This document shows positions 20,956 through 32,672 of a DNA stretch of 64,000 nt, one piece after another. The stretch is from Bagarius yarrelli. Taxonomy: Eukaryota > Chordata > Actinopteri > Siluriformes > Sisoridae. The position numbers and the translations under genes were made by a program. The stretch spans positions 2,901,501-2,965,500 of the forward strand of contig VCAZ01000049.1 in the NCBI GenBank assembly GCA_005784505.1, read 5' to 3'. The notes under the pieces are model-generated. The model was not told the DNA's origin, searched no databases, and saw nothing but the letters and a program-made list of their open reading frames with translations. Position 1 is the stretch's first letter; each line of letters begins with the position of its first letter.

Positions 20956-21492
20956 GAAAAAGAAAGAGGACTCGACCAGGAGACTGAGGGTCAACAGTAT
21001 TTAAGGAACACCTCTGAAGGTGTAAGTGCAGGATGACCATACAGGATTCAGAAATAAAGAAAAGAAAAGGACTCCACAGGGAGCCAGATGGTAACAAGAG
21101 TTATGGACCTCACTAAGACAACAAAGCCTCCGTTTATCAATCCTTTAGGACATATGGTTTATTACTCAGAGTGATCTAAAATCATGGATTTCCATAGAAG
21201 TTTGCATATTCCTCAGCATGCTTTAGGGGTTTCCTTCCCCAGTCCAAACACATTGATTGGCGTCTCTAAATTGTCCAGTGTTTCCATTCACTAGGCACCC
21301 ATTTAGTGTGTTCGCAGCATTGTGCACAGAGTCCCTTGGACCATCCTCTTCAGGATAAAAGCTACAGAAAATGGATGAAAGCGTATGATGAAACTGCATT
21401 AATATAAACCACGATGTGACGAGTCAGCTGTGAACTCTGGCAGCTTTACAGTATGTTTTTGTCCCACAGATAAACAGCATTTATGCACTGTG

Positions 21493-21904
21493 GTGACTAG
21501 CAGCACACAGGTAAACTGCACTACTGCCCTCCTCAACATCCACTGTCAGGGACCACTGCTTCTTTGTTCCCCAAACTTTAAAGCCATTTTCAAAACCCCT
21601 TTCATGGCTGGAAGTTCCAGCTACATATCTGGCTATAAGCACTATCTCCTTGCCGGTTTGTCTGTACCAGTACGTGTAGTCATAGTCAGTGTCATTCTGG
21701 TAACAGTGCATGTCCACTGAGGTGCTTTTAAGACTGGAGATATATCCAGGCCACTGAGTGATTAACACACCCTTGCAGGAACCTAAAACAACATAAAAAG
21801 TTATCAAATTAGGTATCTGTCATATTTGATTTCATATCGAGCCATTAGAGTCGCATACCTTTGAGCAAAATAAACAAGATTATGTATAAAACAGTGCCAG
21901 TCAT
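21493..21904 (-). CDS. TRBV: TRB V12, single-member family 4
   Basis: Leader exon 21859-21904 encodes MTGTVLYIILFILLK. The intron is 76 bp and the V exon is 21493-21782. It reads GSCKGVLITQWPGYISS, DMHCYQND, YTYWYRQTGKE and SSAVYLCAASH. It has a shorter CDR2 to framework 3 than its neighbours, with KVWGTKKQWSLTVDVEE. The RSS is nearly ideal: CACAGTG (21486-21492), spacer 21463-21485 and nonamer ACAAAAACA (21454-21462). The GSCxG mature start resembles family 7 (V19 group). Confidence 0.92.
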
Positions 21905-22062
21905 GTTGATGTTGACTTGGTTTCGAAATAAAAATGATGACGATGGCTCTCCGGCTCAGCTTACATGAATTTTTACAATATCTCTACAAGCCACGTGATG
22001 TGTATGAACTTCCTGTATGCTTCGGTTTTAAGACAGGCAGGTGATGAAACAGAAGCGCTGTG

Positions 22063-22511
22063 TATTGTGGCAGCGCAGTAATAAACAGCAGAATCTGTTG
22101 TGCTGAGATTAGAAATGCTCAGCGCTCCAGTTTCTGTGTTGTTTCTCGTCTGTTTAAACTTTGTTTCTGGAAATCCATCCTCATTTTTTGGTGGTGTAGT
22201 GGAATAACCATAGCCGATCAGAGCCAAAGCTGTGCTTTCTCTCTGTCGCTGATACCATAACATGACATTTAAAACATTGTTATCATGTTGACAGGTAATT
22301 TTAACATTATTCCTCAGATTTGTGATCAAATCACGTGGCTGCTTAAATTCGACACAGTCTGACAGACCTGTAGAAAAAAAAAAAACCCTCCAAAATTACA
22401 TAACAGTAATTAAAGCAAATGATAAGAAATTCAAAAATAAAAAATTTAATTGATTGTCATACTCGATAAAAGAGTGAGAAGAATGCAAAGCCTGTAAGCC
22501 CAAACCCACAT
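22063..22511 (-). CDS. TRBV: TRB V13, family 3 outlier, functional-looking
   Basis: Leader exon 22463-22511 encodes MWVWAYRLCILLTLLS and ends A|GTATG as in V11. The intron is 95 bp and the V exon is 22063-22367. It reads GLSDCVEFKQPRDLITN, KITCQHDNNVLNVMLWYQRQRES and DSAVYYCAATI. The RSS has heptamer CACAGCG (22056-22062), spacer 22033-22055 and nonamer CTTAAAACC (22024-22032), so both boxes are one step from consensus. It lies only 0.16 kb from V12. Confidence 0.9.
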
Positions 22512-23241
22512 TGTTCTGATGAGAGAAAGAGCTGAAAGAAGGAGAAACACCAGCTGTTTCATTTCTTATCTTGAGTTATCCTTAATTATATCACCCTCTA
22601 CTGGCTACTGATGCAAAGAGATGTTAAGACAGTGCAATGAAATATTATTAGCTGTAAATTAGACCGGGAGCTCCTATTTGCATGAATACACAGCATGTTT
22701 GTAGAGACATCCCTTCAATAGGTCCAAACAGTAAACAGGACACTGAATTAATTACAACAAATATGATGCAGTGACGAAGTTTAATCAATTACATCTTCAA
22801 ATACTATAAGTGATTAGTAACAGTGACATGCGGCAAGTCTGAATCAAAAATATACACAAATTTATTAGAGTAGTTTAAATTCACCATTTGATTGACTGCT
22901 TAAAGAACGATTACTGGTTCTGTTTCATGTCTCACATCAGCATCCATTCACACACGTAGGTTAAGAGTTATATTTACTCAAAAGAATTACATTTTATAGC
23001 CCATCAAAAAGAGAGAAAGAGAGAAAGAGCACAATGTTACCTGCTTTCTCTGTGTGTACTCAGCTTATACTCATTTAATACAATGTAAAAAATAAATAAA
23101 TAAAAACACTAAAAGTTTTATAAGAGATTTTAACCATCCAATGGCTTTAATACCAACAGATTCATTCTTGTAGCCTGCAAACTCAAGCTGTAGGATGTTT
23201 GGGGTTTAAGTAAGGAGATGATACGAGTCTGCAGCACTGTG

Positions 23242-23701
23242 CTTACCTGCAGCACAGTAATAAACAGCAGAGTCTGACTCAAGTACATTAAAGATGGTAA
23301 GATTTCCTGTCTTTATGCTCTGTCTGCTCTGCTTAAACTGAACTTTAAATTCAGCCTCGTTGTTTGGCCCACTCATGCCATAGCTATATCCGATGAGTGC
23401 CATTCTTCTGTCAATCTTTTGCTGATACCGTAGCATAACATAAGCTGTTGTCTTCATGGTGACACTGAATAGTTATATTCTGCTTTTCTATCACTAGGAG
23501 TAAAGAACTTTGTTGAACATTAGCACAGGTTGCTCTTTCTGTAGAGGGAAAAAAAAGGTCAATAAAGACAATAACACTTATTTTAAAATATACACCGAAA
23601 ATAGAGTAAAGTATTCTGAAGTAGTTAAATACTGTGTTTTAAAAATGACCACCTGTTCACAAGTATAACAACTGGCAAAGATTAGGAACAGTTGTATACA
23701 T
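23242..23701 (-). pseudogene. TRB V14 pseudogene, family 3
   Basis: Three independent lesions are visible. The leader exon (23653-23701) contains an in-frame TGA after MYTTVPNLCQLLYL. A frameshift lies between the first Cys (TIQCHHEDNS) and framework 2. The conserved Trp of framework 2 is Arg (MLRYQQ). The end of the domain, DSAVYYCAAGK, and the RSS (CACAGTG 23235-23241, spacer 23212-23234, nonamer ACTTAAACC 23203-23211) remain good. Confidence 0.88.
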
Positions 23702-24051
23702 CGTTCTGCTGCACATCTTGAGTGAGAAAGTCATTCAGAAGCTAATGGTCTTTTACACAGAGCTTCAGAGTGAGCAAATACTGAAAGACTTTTTTTAAAA
23801 CGATAACAACTGTAGACATCGCCCCCTACTGACAAAACACTCATTAATGGTTGTGATGTAAATTGTTTTGGGATAGTTTATTGGGTGACGACTGCCTATT
23901 TAACTTTCTTTAATAATAGGCAAATATTTGATCTCCCTGTTAAATTGTTGAAGTTTTAGATTAAAAAGTTATGGCCTGTTACACTTGATGCACTCGTACC
24001 AGTGCTGCAGCATAAATACAACATTAAAGTCGGCTATAGCACTGACAGTCA

Positions 24052-24330
24052 ATCAAGTCACCTTTATTTCTATAGCACTTTTAACAATCGGATTGTTTTA
24101 AAGCAGCTTTACAGAAATACATCAGAAACGACAATATTAAACATTAATTAAAACAGCAAATTTGATTGATATCTATAAATTTAGAGTCCCTAACTAAGCA
24201 AGCCAGAGGCGATGGCGGCAAGGAACCAAAACTCCATTGGTGACAGAATGGAGGAAAAACCTTGGGAGAAACCAGGCTCAGTTGGGGGGGGTCAGTTCTC
24301 CTCTGACCAGATAAACCAGTAGGTTACCCC
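24052..24330 (+). repeat. Dispersed fish repeat fragment
   Basis: It contains caagtcacctttatttctat, attgttttaaagcagcttta and ccttgggagaaaccaggctc, phrases I know from interspersed repeats common in bony-fish genomes. The family name is not certain. Confidence 0.55.
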
Positions 24331-24654
24331 ATACTGCAGCAAAGTTTCTGTGGTCTTGTCTGGATGGCAGTTTATAAGACAAGAGATCACTGAGAAACTG
24401 CCTTATCGTCTCCAAGTGATGGTGGCGATGGTGAGCTCGGAATAACAAAGAACAGATTGGATGACCTTGTGCCCTAGGCAGAATTTTATTTGGGGGGGGC
24501 TCTTAATGTTACTAATATTACTAAAAATTCAATCCTTTGAACACTATAAATCTTACACACTCATTAGCAATTTTATTTGTTGTAGCTGTGTTGCTTACAT
24601 TCTAGCAATGTTTTTAATTTCTACAATTTTAATTGTAACAGTAGCAAGTGCGGC

Positions 24655-25060
24655 TGGAATGGGTGGAGAAATGTGTCAGGAGTGATGTATGACAAAAGAA
24701 TATCAGCTAGAATCAAGAAGAAGATGTACAAGACAGTGGTGAGGCCAGCTATGATATATGGTTTAGAGACAGTGGCGCTAAGGAAGAGACAGGTGGCAGA
24801 GCTGGAAGTAGCAGAGCTGAAGATGTTGAGGTTTTCTTTGGGAGTGATGAGGTTGGACAGGATTAAGAAAGAGTTCATCAGGGGGACGCCTCATGTTAGA
24901 TGTTTTGGGGAGGAAGTCAGGGAAGCCAGATTGAGGTGGTTTGGACATGTACAGAGGAGGGATAGTGAATATATTGGTAGGAGGATGTTAGAAATGAAGC
25001 TACAGGCAGAAGGCAAAGAGGAAGACCAAAGAGGATGTATATGGATGCGATAAACAAGAA
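24655..25060 (+). mobile_element. RTE-like LINE reverse transcriptase C-terminal fragment
   Basis: A 126-codon open frame (24673-25053) encodes the end of a non-LTR reverse transcriptase. Typical pieces are KMYKTVVRPAMIYGLET, VAELKMLRFSLGVMRLDRI and RLRWFGHVQRR, which match the C-terminal region of RTE-type elements. The polymerase catalytic domain is absent, so the copy is dead. The 25061-25880 interval after it contains only short local repeats around 25430-25580. Confidence 0.8.
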
Positions 25061-25921
25061 CATGGGGTTAGTGGGTGTGAGTTTAAACTACTACTACTAC
25101 CACTAGTTTGTATAAGTGTTGTTTATGTATATTTGCCATCGGTGTATACACTTTTTTTTTATCACACTCTTGATACCGTACTGTGTAAAAAGTCAGAAAA
25201 TATGAAACTAGATAAATGAAATCAAACATCTTTTTCCTTTTATATAGTAAATTAAAGTGACATAGTTACCGTAAGCAAAAAGAAACACCAGGTTACATTC
25301 TAAAACTTTTTGAACCAACCAAAACCTCTTGACTTATATCACCCCCTGTTGGATGAAAATAAAAATACTTTTTTACAGCTTGGTAGTCCTTCAAATTAAT
25401 CTTAAATAATTCCAATAAACAGGCCAATGGCTTAGCCAGTGAGCTCCTACTTGTTAATTAATGTTTCTATAGTATAATTATCTATACGTATCTATACTTA
25501 CCATTAATTAACAAATAGTAGCTCACTGGTTAATGGCTTAACCAGTGAGGTACTACTTGTTAATTCATGGTAAGTATAGACACTATCGAGATACTATAAT
25601 TCTAAAATCATGCACATCGGAACATGATTGTAAGGAAGAAATATGGAAAATATATAAAGAGAAAGAATGTCTATGTCTTTAAAGCAAAGTCAATGTCTTT
25701 ATGCCTTACATTTGTCATTTGAAGCACCTTTAGCTCATACTCATATCGGAAAGTTTAAATAATACTATAATACCTTGAGGCAACACTAAATATAGCGTAA
25801 GAAATCAATAGCTGCTGCAGAACATAGCCACAGCAGGAGCAGTTGGAGATGTGCAGATAGCATTCATAGCTAACACACAGTGAGGTTTTTGAAGTAAGTA
25901 GCAGAAAAGCGTATCACTGTG

Positions 25922-26352
25922 CTTTCTCTCACAGCACAGAAATACACCGCATTATCATACGAGTTAAGGTTGGAGATTTGAAGGATCCCTTTGCTTTTTG
26001 CATCTCCGTAAATGTGAAAGCGTTTCTCGTAGTCCGGCTCCTTATTTAGGGTGGTTGTGTACAGATATCCGATAAGTTTTAGTGAAGTGTCTTGTCTTGT
26101 TCGTTGGTACCAGAAAAGGTAAAAGAAGTCCTTGTAAGTGTGTGTGCAACTGAGGTTCAGGTTATTTCCTGGATTCTCGATCACATCAGTATTCTGAATG
26201 ACTTTGCTGCTCAATAAAGGATCTGAAGTGAAAAAGAAAATGAATAGGCTTCAATATTTACATTTATTCAACATGTTTCTGTAAGGGTTTGAAAAAATTA
26301 AAAATTCCTTACCTGTAAAGCAGATCAACACAAAAAGAAAAATCAGCTTCAT
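25922..26352 (-). CDS. TRBV: TRB V15, single-member family 5
   Basis: Leader exon 26313-26352 encodes MKLIFLFVLICFT. The intron is 90 bp and the V exon is 25922-26222. It reads SSKVIQNTDVIENPG, LNLSCTHTYKDFFYLFWYQRTRQDTSL and NAVYFCAVRES. The first position of framework 2 is FW rather than MYW or MLW. The RSS is CACAGTG (25915-25921), spacer 25892-25914 and nonamer CAAAAACCT (25883-25891). An octamer atgcaaat, familiar from antigen-receptor promoters, lies 151 bp upstream at 26503-26510. Confidence 0.92.
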
Positions 26353-26510
26353 TCTGTGTCATAAACGTAAAAGGTAGAGATCTAATATCAGATTAAGAAA
26401 AAAAATATTTTATAAGTATTAATGAAAAATCTTTTTGTAATAGTAAAAGTAACCAGAGTAATGATCCACCTCCATCCTTTTTGTCCTCCTCATGGTCATG
26501 AAATGCAAAT

Positions 26511-26910
26511 TCTCTTCAAGGTGGAGTCTAAGTAGCGAATTTTGCTCTGTGGTAAAATCAGACTGTGCAAATATGCTGCACACAAACATACTGTGCTGTC
26601 CTCTAGTTCAGTGGTCCCCCCCCCCCTTTAATAATGTTATCGCTCTTGGTATTTCCTGCATTTCGTGTTTCCAGTATTTCTGCACTGCGACCCGAACTGG
26701 TGGGAGCTTCCTTACTTGGGTCCAGTATGCCTGGGTTATAACTATCAGCTGCTGAAGGCAAATCATTAAGACTTGCTTGTTTTTGTGGCAAACACTAAAA
26801 ATGATAAAAGCCTATCACGCAGTTACACTGACAGCAGAAAATAGAAGGAGTACAGTTCACTCTTTATTAACAGTCATAAGCACAATAGAAAATCTAAAGT
26901 GGTTTTGTAA
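26511..26910. other. Spacer between V15 and V16
   Basis: A run of C (26618-26630) and unstructured sequence. Short open frames on both strands show no family likeness. No gene is supported. Confidence 0.5.
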
Positions 26911-27098
26911 ATTCTCACTAGTAAAGAGCAGGTGTGTGCGTTAAAACTGAAAGGATCTCCAAATCCTCCTTTTTTTCTAGTTTTATCAGTGACCTGATAA
27001 AAAATATTAAACCCTTTCTATATGGCATCCTATTACAGCTCATAGTTATCAGGTGTGAAGGTTTTTTGTTAAACAGAAGGGGAAGGTGTGTAACTGTG

Positions 27099-27537
27099 CT
27101 TACTAGCAGCACAGAAATAAACTGCATTGTCCTCAGGAGTTACTCTGGATATGAGTAAATATGCATCCAACTTTGAGTGTCCTGAAATATTGAATCGTGT
27201 TTTAAATTTCTCCTCAGGAGTGAATCTTTCGTAATGAAGCATGCCAATGAGCTTCATGGAGTCACTGACTGTCTGTTGATACCAGTACATGTAGGGATAG
27301 TTGGTATCGCCATGCCGACAGCTCAGATTCGCTTCACTCTGCTCAGGTGTTAGTAGACGTTGTGGTGATTGCTGGACGTTCAGGGAAAAGACAACTGCGG
27401 CTATAAAATAAAAAGTGATATTTATCTTTGTTGAAAGTTATATAATCAGAAGAATATAATCTATATTAGTAACTTTGGTAATCATACTTGCCTTTAATGC
27501 TGATAAGAATAATAGATGAGATAATAATTCTAACCAT
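27099..27537 (-). CDS. TRBV: TRB V16, family 6, functional-looking with GC splice donor
   Basis: Leader exon 27492-27537 encodes MVRIIISSIILISIK and is followed by G|GCAAGT, a GC-AG type donor with otherwise ideal context. The V exon is 27099-27400. It reads FSLNVQQSPQRLLTPEQSE, LSCRHGDTNYPYMYWYQQ and DNAVYFCAASK. The RSS is CACAGTT (27092-27098), spacer 27069-27091 and nonamer CAAAAAACC (27060-27068). With V17 it forms a tandem duplication of about 2 kb. Confidence 0.9.
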
Positions 27538-27540
27538 CCT

Positions 27541-28844
27541 GTCAAGTGTTCCACTCTATAAAAGTGTGAATAAGTCTGACAGTTAACACTCTTTAAACAG
27601 TTTCAGTTCTCCTCACTGCCCCCTATAGGAAGAACTAGAATATTGTTTAAGTGTTCGATAAAATAGTCAGTCAGGTGGTCAAAATAAACTTCAGACAAAC
27701 TGCACAGAGTCTGGACTCCAATGCAACTTACATTGGCCAACAAACCATCTGACTGGCATGTAAAGCAACCAATTAAGCAAGCAGTTTTTTAGCATCATGT
27801 TAAGTAGCATATAAAGTCAAATATAAAGCTCTGTTTACATGCAGACTTTGGAAATATTTAGGTTGTGTATTTAAATGAGTGGTGTTTTTATGTTCCGACA
27901 CTATCACTCGTAATAATTCTGTGACATGCGCACAGCTCGCCTGCACAGTCACTGTGTATATTTTTTTTATCATTTGTGTTACCATTTACATTTTATCATC
28001 TGTGTTTATATTCTGTAAAAAGATGAGCCACATTACTTAATTATGCTAGTTATGGGCATTGTGTTGCTCCTAAGCACATGTGTGTGAGTATGTGCTGATG
28101 CTAAAATCTTTTATGAAAAGGCAGAGCCTAAGAAGCTGAGCTTTCTATACCGATTTCCGGCCCCTGCGTCCTGTGAAGAACAGAATCCTGTGCCTGACAG
28201 TCCATATTAAGGACTGGTGAGAGTTATGCTATTTAATATTAAGCAGCCTAGAATAAAAACATAACTTTTGCATGACACACGATTCATTTACCAAGAAATC
28301 ACATCAACAGCAGGTACTGTATGTGCCGAAGAACGTACGAAGTAAAAAGTAAGCGGAATGAGTCGTATACATGAAGGGATTTTAATTTAATCAGGTTGTG
28401 AAAAGGTTTATCCCACCCCTCTTATCCTGATCGAAATTTTAAACGGGTTGTTCATTTTTATGCCAATTAAGGTATTTACATGGAGTATTTTTATTCGGAT
28501 TAGACTTTTAAACTTATTGGAATCAGAAAACGATGCTCCATGTAAATAGGCCTAACATCCTTACAATAATCAGTCTTTTGCAAAATCCAACCAATCAGAA
28601 TGACTATTAACCTCCTGAAAGTGTTTCCAGTTTTGAGTATTATATGTATCAAACATTCAACCGACAGCTCATATGTAAAATGTCTGAGGCAAAGTCAATT
28701 TACATCCTCTGTTTTATATTTGAGATTAAATCTAGGCATGCACATCACATGAAAAACCTTAAAATGCAACTTGAATCAGAAAAGGCTAAACATTGACACC
28801 CATACACAGTGGCTCTGGTAATATAAACATTATAAGTGTGTGAG

Positions 28845-28878
<34 letters not shown>

Positions 28879-29055
28879 ATTATTTTAAAGATTATATGAA
28901 GTCAAAATGTTGATAGTGTAAATGCTACAACTAAAATTACGTTCAATATGCTAGTAGTGTTTTTAGTGACCTCTACAGTACACTTTCTGTATTACATCCT
29001 TTTACAATCTGTAGTAATCAGACAACAGATCTTCTTCGCAGGTGTTTGGTGTGAA
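27541..29055. other. Spacer between V16 and V17
   Basis: The first 300 bp (27541-27830) is duplicated at 29521-29810 upstream of V17. A (TG)n microsatellite lies at 28850-28876. No gene is seen. Confidence 0.6.
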
Positions 29056-29094
29056 GGTTTTTTGTTAATCAGAGAGGGAAGGTGTGTGACTGTG

Positions 29095-29528
29095 CTTACT
29101 AGCAGCACAGAAATAAACTGCATTGTCCTCAAGTGTTACTTTGGATATGAGCAGAAACGCATCCCTTGTAGCATGTCCTGAAATAATGAATCGTGTTTTA
29201 AATTTCTCCTCAGGAGTGAATCTTTCACTCACTAGCATTCCAATGAGCTCCATGGAGTCACTGGCTGTCTGTTGATACCAGTACATGTAGGGATAGGTGG
29301 TGTCACCATGCCGACAGCTCAGCTTTGCTTCAGTCTGCTCAGGTGTTAGTAGATGTTGTGGTGATTGCTGGACGTTCAGGGAAAAGATAACCATGGCTAT
29401 AAAAGATGAAGCGATATTTATCTTTGTTAAAAGTTATATAATCAGAAGCTTCTATATTAGTAACTTTGGTAATCATACTTGCCTTTAATGCTGATAAGAA
29501 TAATAGATGAGATAATAATTCTAACCAT
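29095..29528 (-). CDS. TRBV: TRB V17, family 6, functional-looking with GC splice donor
   Basis: Leader exon 29483-29528 is the same as in V16, including the GC donor. The intron is 86 bp and the V exon is 29095-29396. It encodes FSLNVQQSPQHLLTPEQTE, MYWYQQTASDSMELIGMLVSE and DNAVYFCAASK. The RSS is CACAGTC (29088-29094), spacer 29065-29087 and nonamer CAAAAAACC (29056-29064). It is the best-preserved relative of the V18, V20, V22 and V24 series. Confidence 0.92.
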
Positions 29529-30747
29529 CCTGTCAAGTGTTCCACTCTATAAAAGTGTGAATAAGTCTGACAGTTAACACTCTTTAAACAGTTTCAGTTC
29601 TCCTCACTGCCTCCTATAGGAAGAACTAGAATATTGTTTAAGTGTTCGATAAAGTAGTCAGTCAGGTGGTCAAAACAAACTTCAGACAAACTGCAGAAAG
29701 TCTGAACTCCAAAGCAACTTATATTGGCCAACAAACCATCTGACTGGCATGTAAAGCAACCAATCAAGCAAGCAGTTTTTTAGCATCATGTTAAGTAGCA
29801 TGTAAAATCAAAATGTAAAGTCAATAGCGCCATGCATACTTTTGAAATATTCGGGTTGTGTATTCAAATAAATTGTGTTTTTATTAGTTTCAACACTTTC
29901 ACTCTTAATAATTCTTTGGCGTGTGCACAGCTCGTCTGTCACTGTGTTTATTTTGTCATCTGTGTTCATATCCTGTAAAAAGATCAGCTGCATCGCTTAA
30001 TCATGCTAGTTATAGGCATTGTGTTGCTCTTGAGCACATACGTGTGTGAGTACCTGCTGGTGCTGAATCCAAACCTAATTCTAGCAAAATCCAACCAATC
30101 AGAATGACTTTTAACGTCCTGAAAATCTTTTCAGTTTCGAATACTTTATGTACCAGACATTCAATCATAAGTATTATGTCTGAGGAAAAGACAATTTACA
30201 TCCTGTGTTTTAAATAAGCATGCACGTCAGATAAAAATCAAAAATACCTAAACATTGACACCCATTCGATGCTGAAACACTTTCAATGAAATATTTCTAT
30301 TCTTAAATGACCCTTTAGAAATATACAAAGTAAAATAAAACAGGGTTTATATTTTGCTCACTCCAGATCTCTAAGAATAACCTGGCAACACTGAGGTATA
30401 AGCCAGTGCAATAAATCAATAAATAAATACAGGTCATACACAATATACAGGTCATAACCTATAAACAAACATCAACATTAAAAAATACATTACAAAGTGG
30501 CTCTGGCAATATAAACATTATCAGTGTGTGAGCATGTGTGTGTGTATGATTTCTTTAAACTTAATATGAAGTCAAATTTGTATCTGAAAATACGTTCAAC
30601 ATGCTAGCAGAGTTTTTAGTGACCTCTACTGTACACTTCCTGTATTACATCCTTTAACAGACTGTAGTAATCAGAGAACAGATCTTCTTCGCAGGTGTTT
30701 GGTGTGAAGGTTTTTTGTTAATCAGAGAGGGAAGGTGTGTGACTGTG

Positions 30748-31188
30748 CTTACTAGCAGCACAGAAGTAAACTGCATTGTCCTTAGCAGTTACTTCGGATA
30801 TGAGAAGAAACGCATCCCTTGTAGCATGTCCTGAACTACTGAATCGTGTTTTAAATTTCTCCTCAGGAGTGAATCTTTCACTCACTAGCATTCCAATGAG
30901 AGCTCCATGGAGTCACTGGCTGTCTGTTGATACCAGTACATGTAGTAATAGCTGGTATCACCATGCCGACAGCTCAGCTTCGCTTCTGTCTGCTCAGGTG
31001 TTAGTAGATGTTGTGGTGATTGTTGGATGTTCAGGGAAAAGACAATTGCGGCTATAAAAAAAAGGTGATTTGTATCTTAAGTTAAAATAATTTATACACA
31101 TACAAATTAATTATATTACATTATTTTTGTAGACATGCTTACCTTTAAGGCTGATCAGAATTATATTTGAGACAATAATTTTAGTCAT
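30748..31188 (-). pseudogene. TRB V18, family 6, frameshifted
   Basis: Leader exon 31143-31188 encodes MTKIIVSNIILISLK with a regular GTAAG donor. The V exon 30748-31051 is 304 bp instead of 302. A 2-bp insertion near 30899-30901, in the codons for MELIGM, breaks the frame. The rest matches V17. The RSS is CACAGTC (30741-30747), spacer 30718-30740 and nonamer CAAAAAACC (30709-30717). Confidence 0.82.
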
Positions 31189-31376
31189 CACCTCAAGTCT
31201 TTCCAGGCTGCAATCATAAATGATAAAATATACCAGTGACTCCACCTGCCTTTTGATTGTATCTCATCTGAGTCTCACGACAGGTGCAAACGCATCAGGA
31301 TATGACACAAGAAGGTGTCATGTGACACACAGGACAGGATTTTTAGTGCACGGTATAGTGTGTATACGATACTGTG

Positions 31377-32672
31377 ACACTCACAGCACAGAAATACAAC
31401 GCGCTGTAGTCTGCTGTCACAGGCTGTGCTGTGAGATAACCTTCCATCTCTGCGTCCCCTGATATGTGAAAACCCTTTTTTGTCAAGTTGGGGATTCGTA
31501 AAATTAAGAAATCCGATAAGTTCGAGACTTTGCTGGTTAATGTGCTGATACCAGTATATTTTGTCATATTTTCTGTCATGGTGGCTGCATGTGATATTTA
31601 ATGAGTCTCCAGGTTTCAGAATAAGGACGGCAGGGAACTGGGAAACAGATAAACCCATGCAGCTTCCTAAAGGAGTATCGAAAACAAATATTAGGAACAC
31701 ATGAACCTATCCAAGAAGTATGTGATATCACCTTTTCACTCACCTATAAACAAGTCGATTAGAATATATGTTGCTGTAGCTCTGAAGATGCCAGGATCTT
31801 GCCAGGATCTTGCAGTCACCCTGGACAATTCACAGATCTTCCCTTCAACCAGTGCTCGCAACCTGGGGGTAACTATGGACAATCAATTATCCTTTTTCCT
31901 TACATGTTGCCAACATAACACGTTCCTGCAGGTTTATCCTGCATAACATCCGGAGGGTTCGACCTTTCTTAACCACTCACTCAGGCCACCCAGTTGCTTG
32001 TGCAGTCTCTTGTAATTTCTAAACTAGACTACTGCAACTCGCTCCTGGCTGGCTTACCTCTGAGTGCTATTCGCCCTCTGCAGATGATTCAGAATGCAGC
32101 TGCACGTGTTGTTTTCAACCTACCAAAGTTTTCACACACCACTCCACTGCTGCGCTCCCTCCATTGGCTCCCAACAGCTGCGAGCATCAGATTCAAAACT
32201 CTGACACTCGCCTACAAAGCCAGAAACGGAGCTGCACCCTCCAACCTACAATCACTTATCACTCCACGCATTCCAACACGCTCTCTCAGATCCACAAGCA
32301 CTGCTCGGCTTGTTCCACCACCCCCCCCTAGGACACGAGGTAGGTCTGCTGCTCAAGACTTTTCTCTGTTCTGGCACCAAGATGGTGGAATGAACTTCCC
32401 ATCAATGTCAGAACAGCAGAGTCACTAGCTATCTTCAAGAGGCGTTTGAAAACCCATCTTTTTCTAAAATACCTTGCTCTTGACATCTAAAAAAAAAAAA
32501 CAACAAAAAAACACCCTTACTCTATTCAACAGGTTTTTTGTTGTTGCACCTTTTTGTGAACTATTATCAGTATTGAGATGTTTTTGATGTGACTTAAAGC
32601 ACTTCTTGTACGTCGCTCTGGACAAGAGTGTCTGCTAAATGCTGCAAATGTAAATGTAAATGTAAAGACCAT
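31377..32672 (-). pseudogene. TRB V19, family 7, leader broken by a LINE and frameshifted
   Basis: The V exon 31377-31666 encodes GSCMGLSVSQFPAVLILKPG, ITCSHHDRKYDKIYWYQ and ALYFCAVSV. One extra A near 31468-31472 breaks the frame in framework 3. The leader exon is split: its 3' part is 31744-31784, and its ATG with GTCTTT lies at 32666-32672, separated by about 0.88 kb of LINE. The RSS is CACAGTA (31370-31376), spacer 31347-31369 and nonamer CTAAAAATC (31338-31346). Confidence 0.87.
31785..32664 (+). mobile_element. L2-like LINE 3' fragment inside the V19 leader
   Basis: The fragment encodes the C-terminal part of a non-LTR reverse transcriptase, with ARNLGVTMDNQLSF, SKLDYCNSLLAGLP, IQNAAARVVFNLP and LLRSLHWLP. 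It is frameshifted near 31905. The 3' end is cgctctggacaagagtgtct followed by aaatgtaaatg repeats. The target appears to be aaag, with copies gaag at the left and aaag at the right. Confidence 0.87.

Noticed and set aside
21430..21720. 96-codon plus-strand frame
   Set aside because: It lies antisense to the V12 exon, which has conserved framework residues, a leader and an RSS.
26603..26791. 62-codon minus-strand frame upstream of V15
   Set aside because: No V or other domain features; it includes a C homopolymer run.
27800..27985. Short frames in the V16-V17 spacer
   Set aside because: No leader, framework or RSS, and the duplicated copy at 29808 does not preserve the protein.
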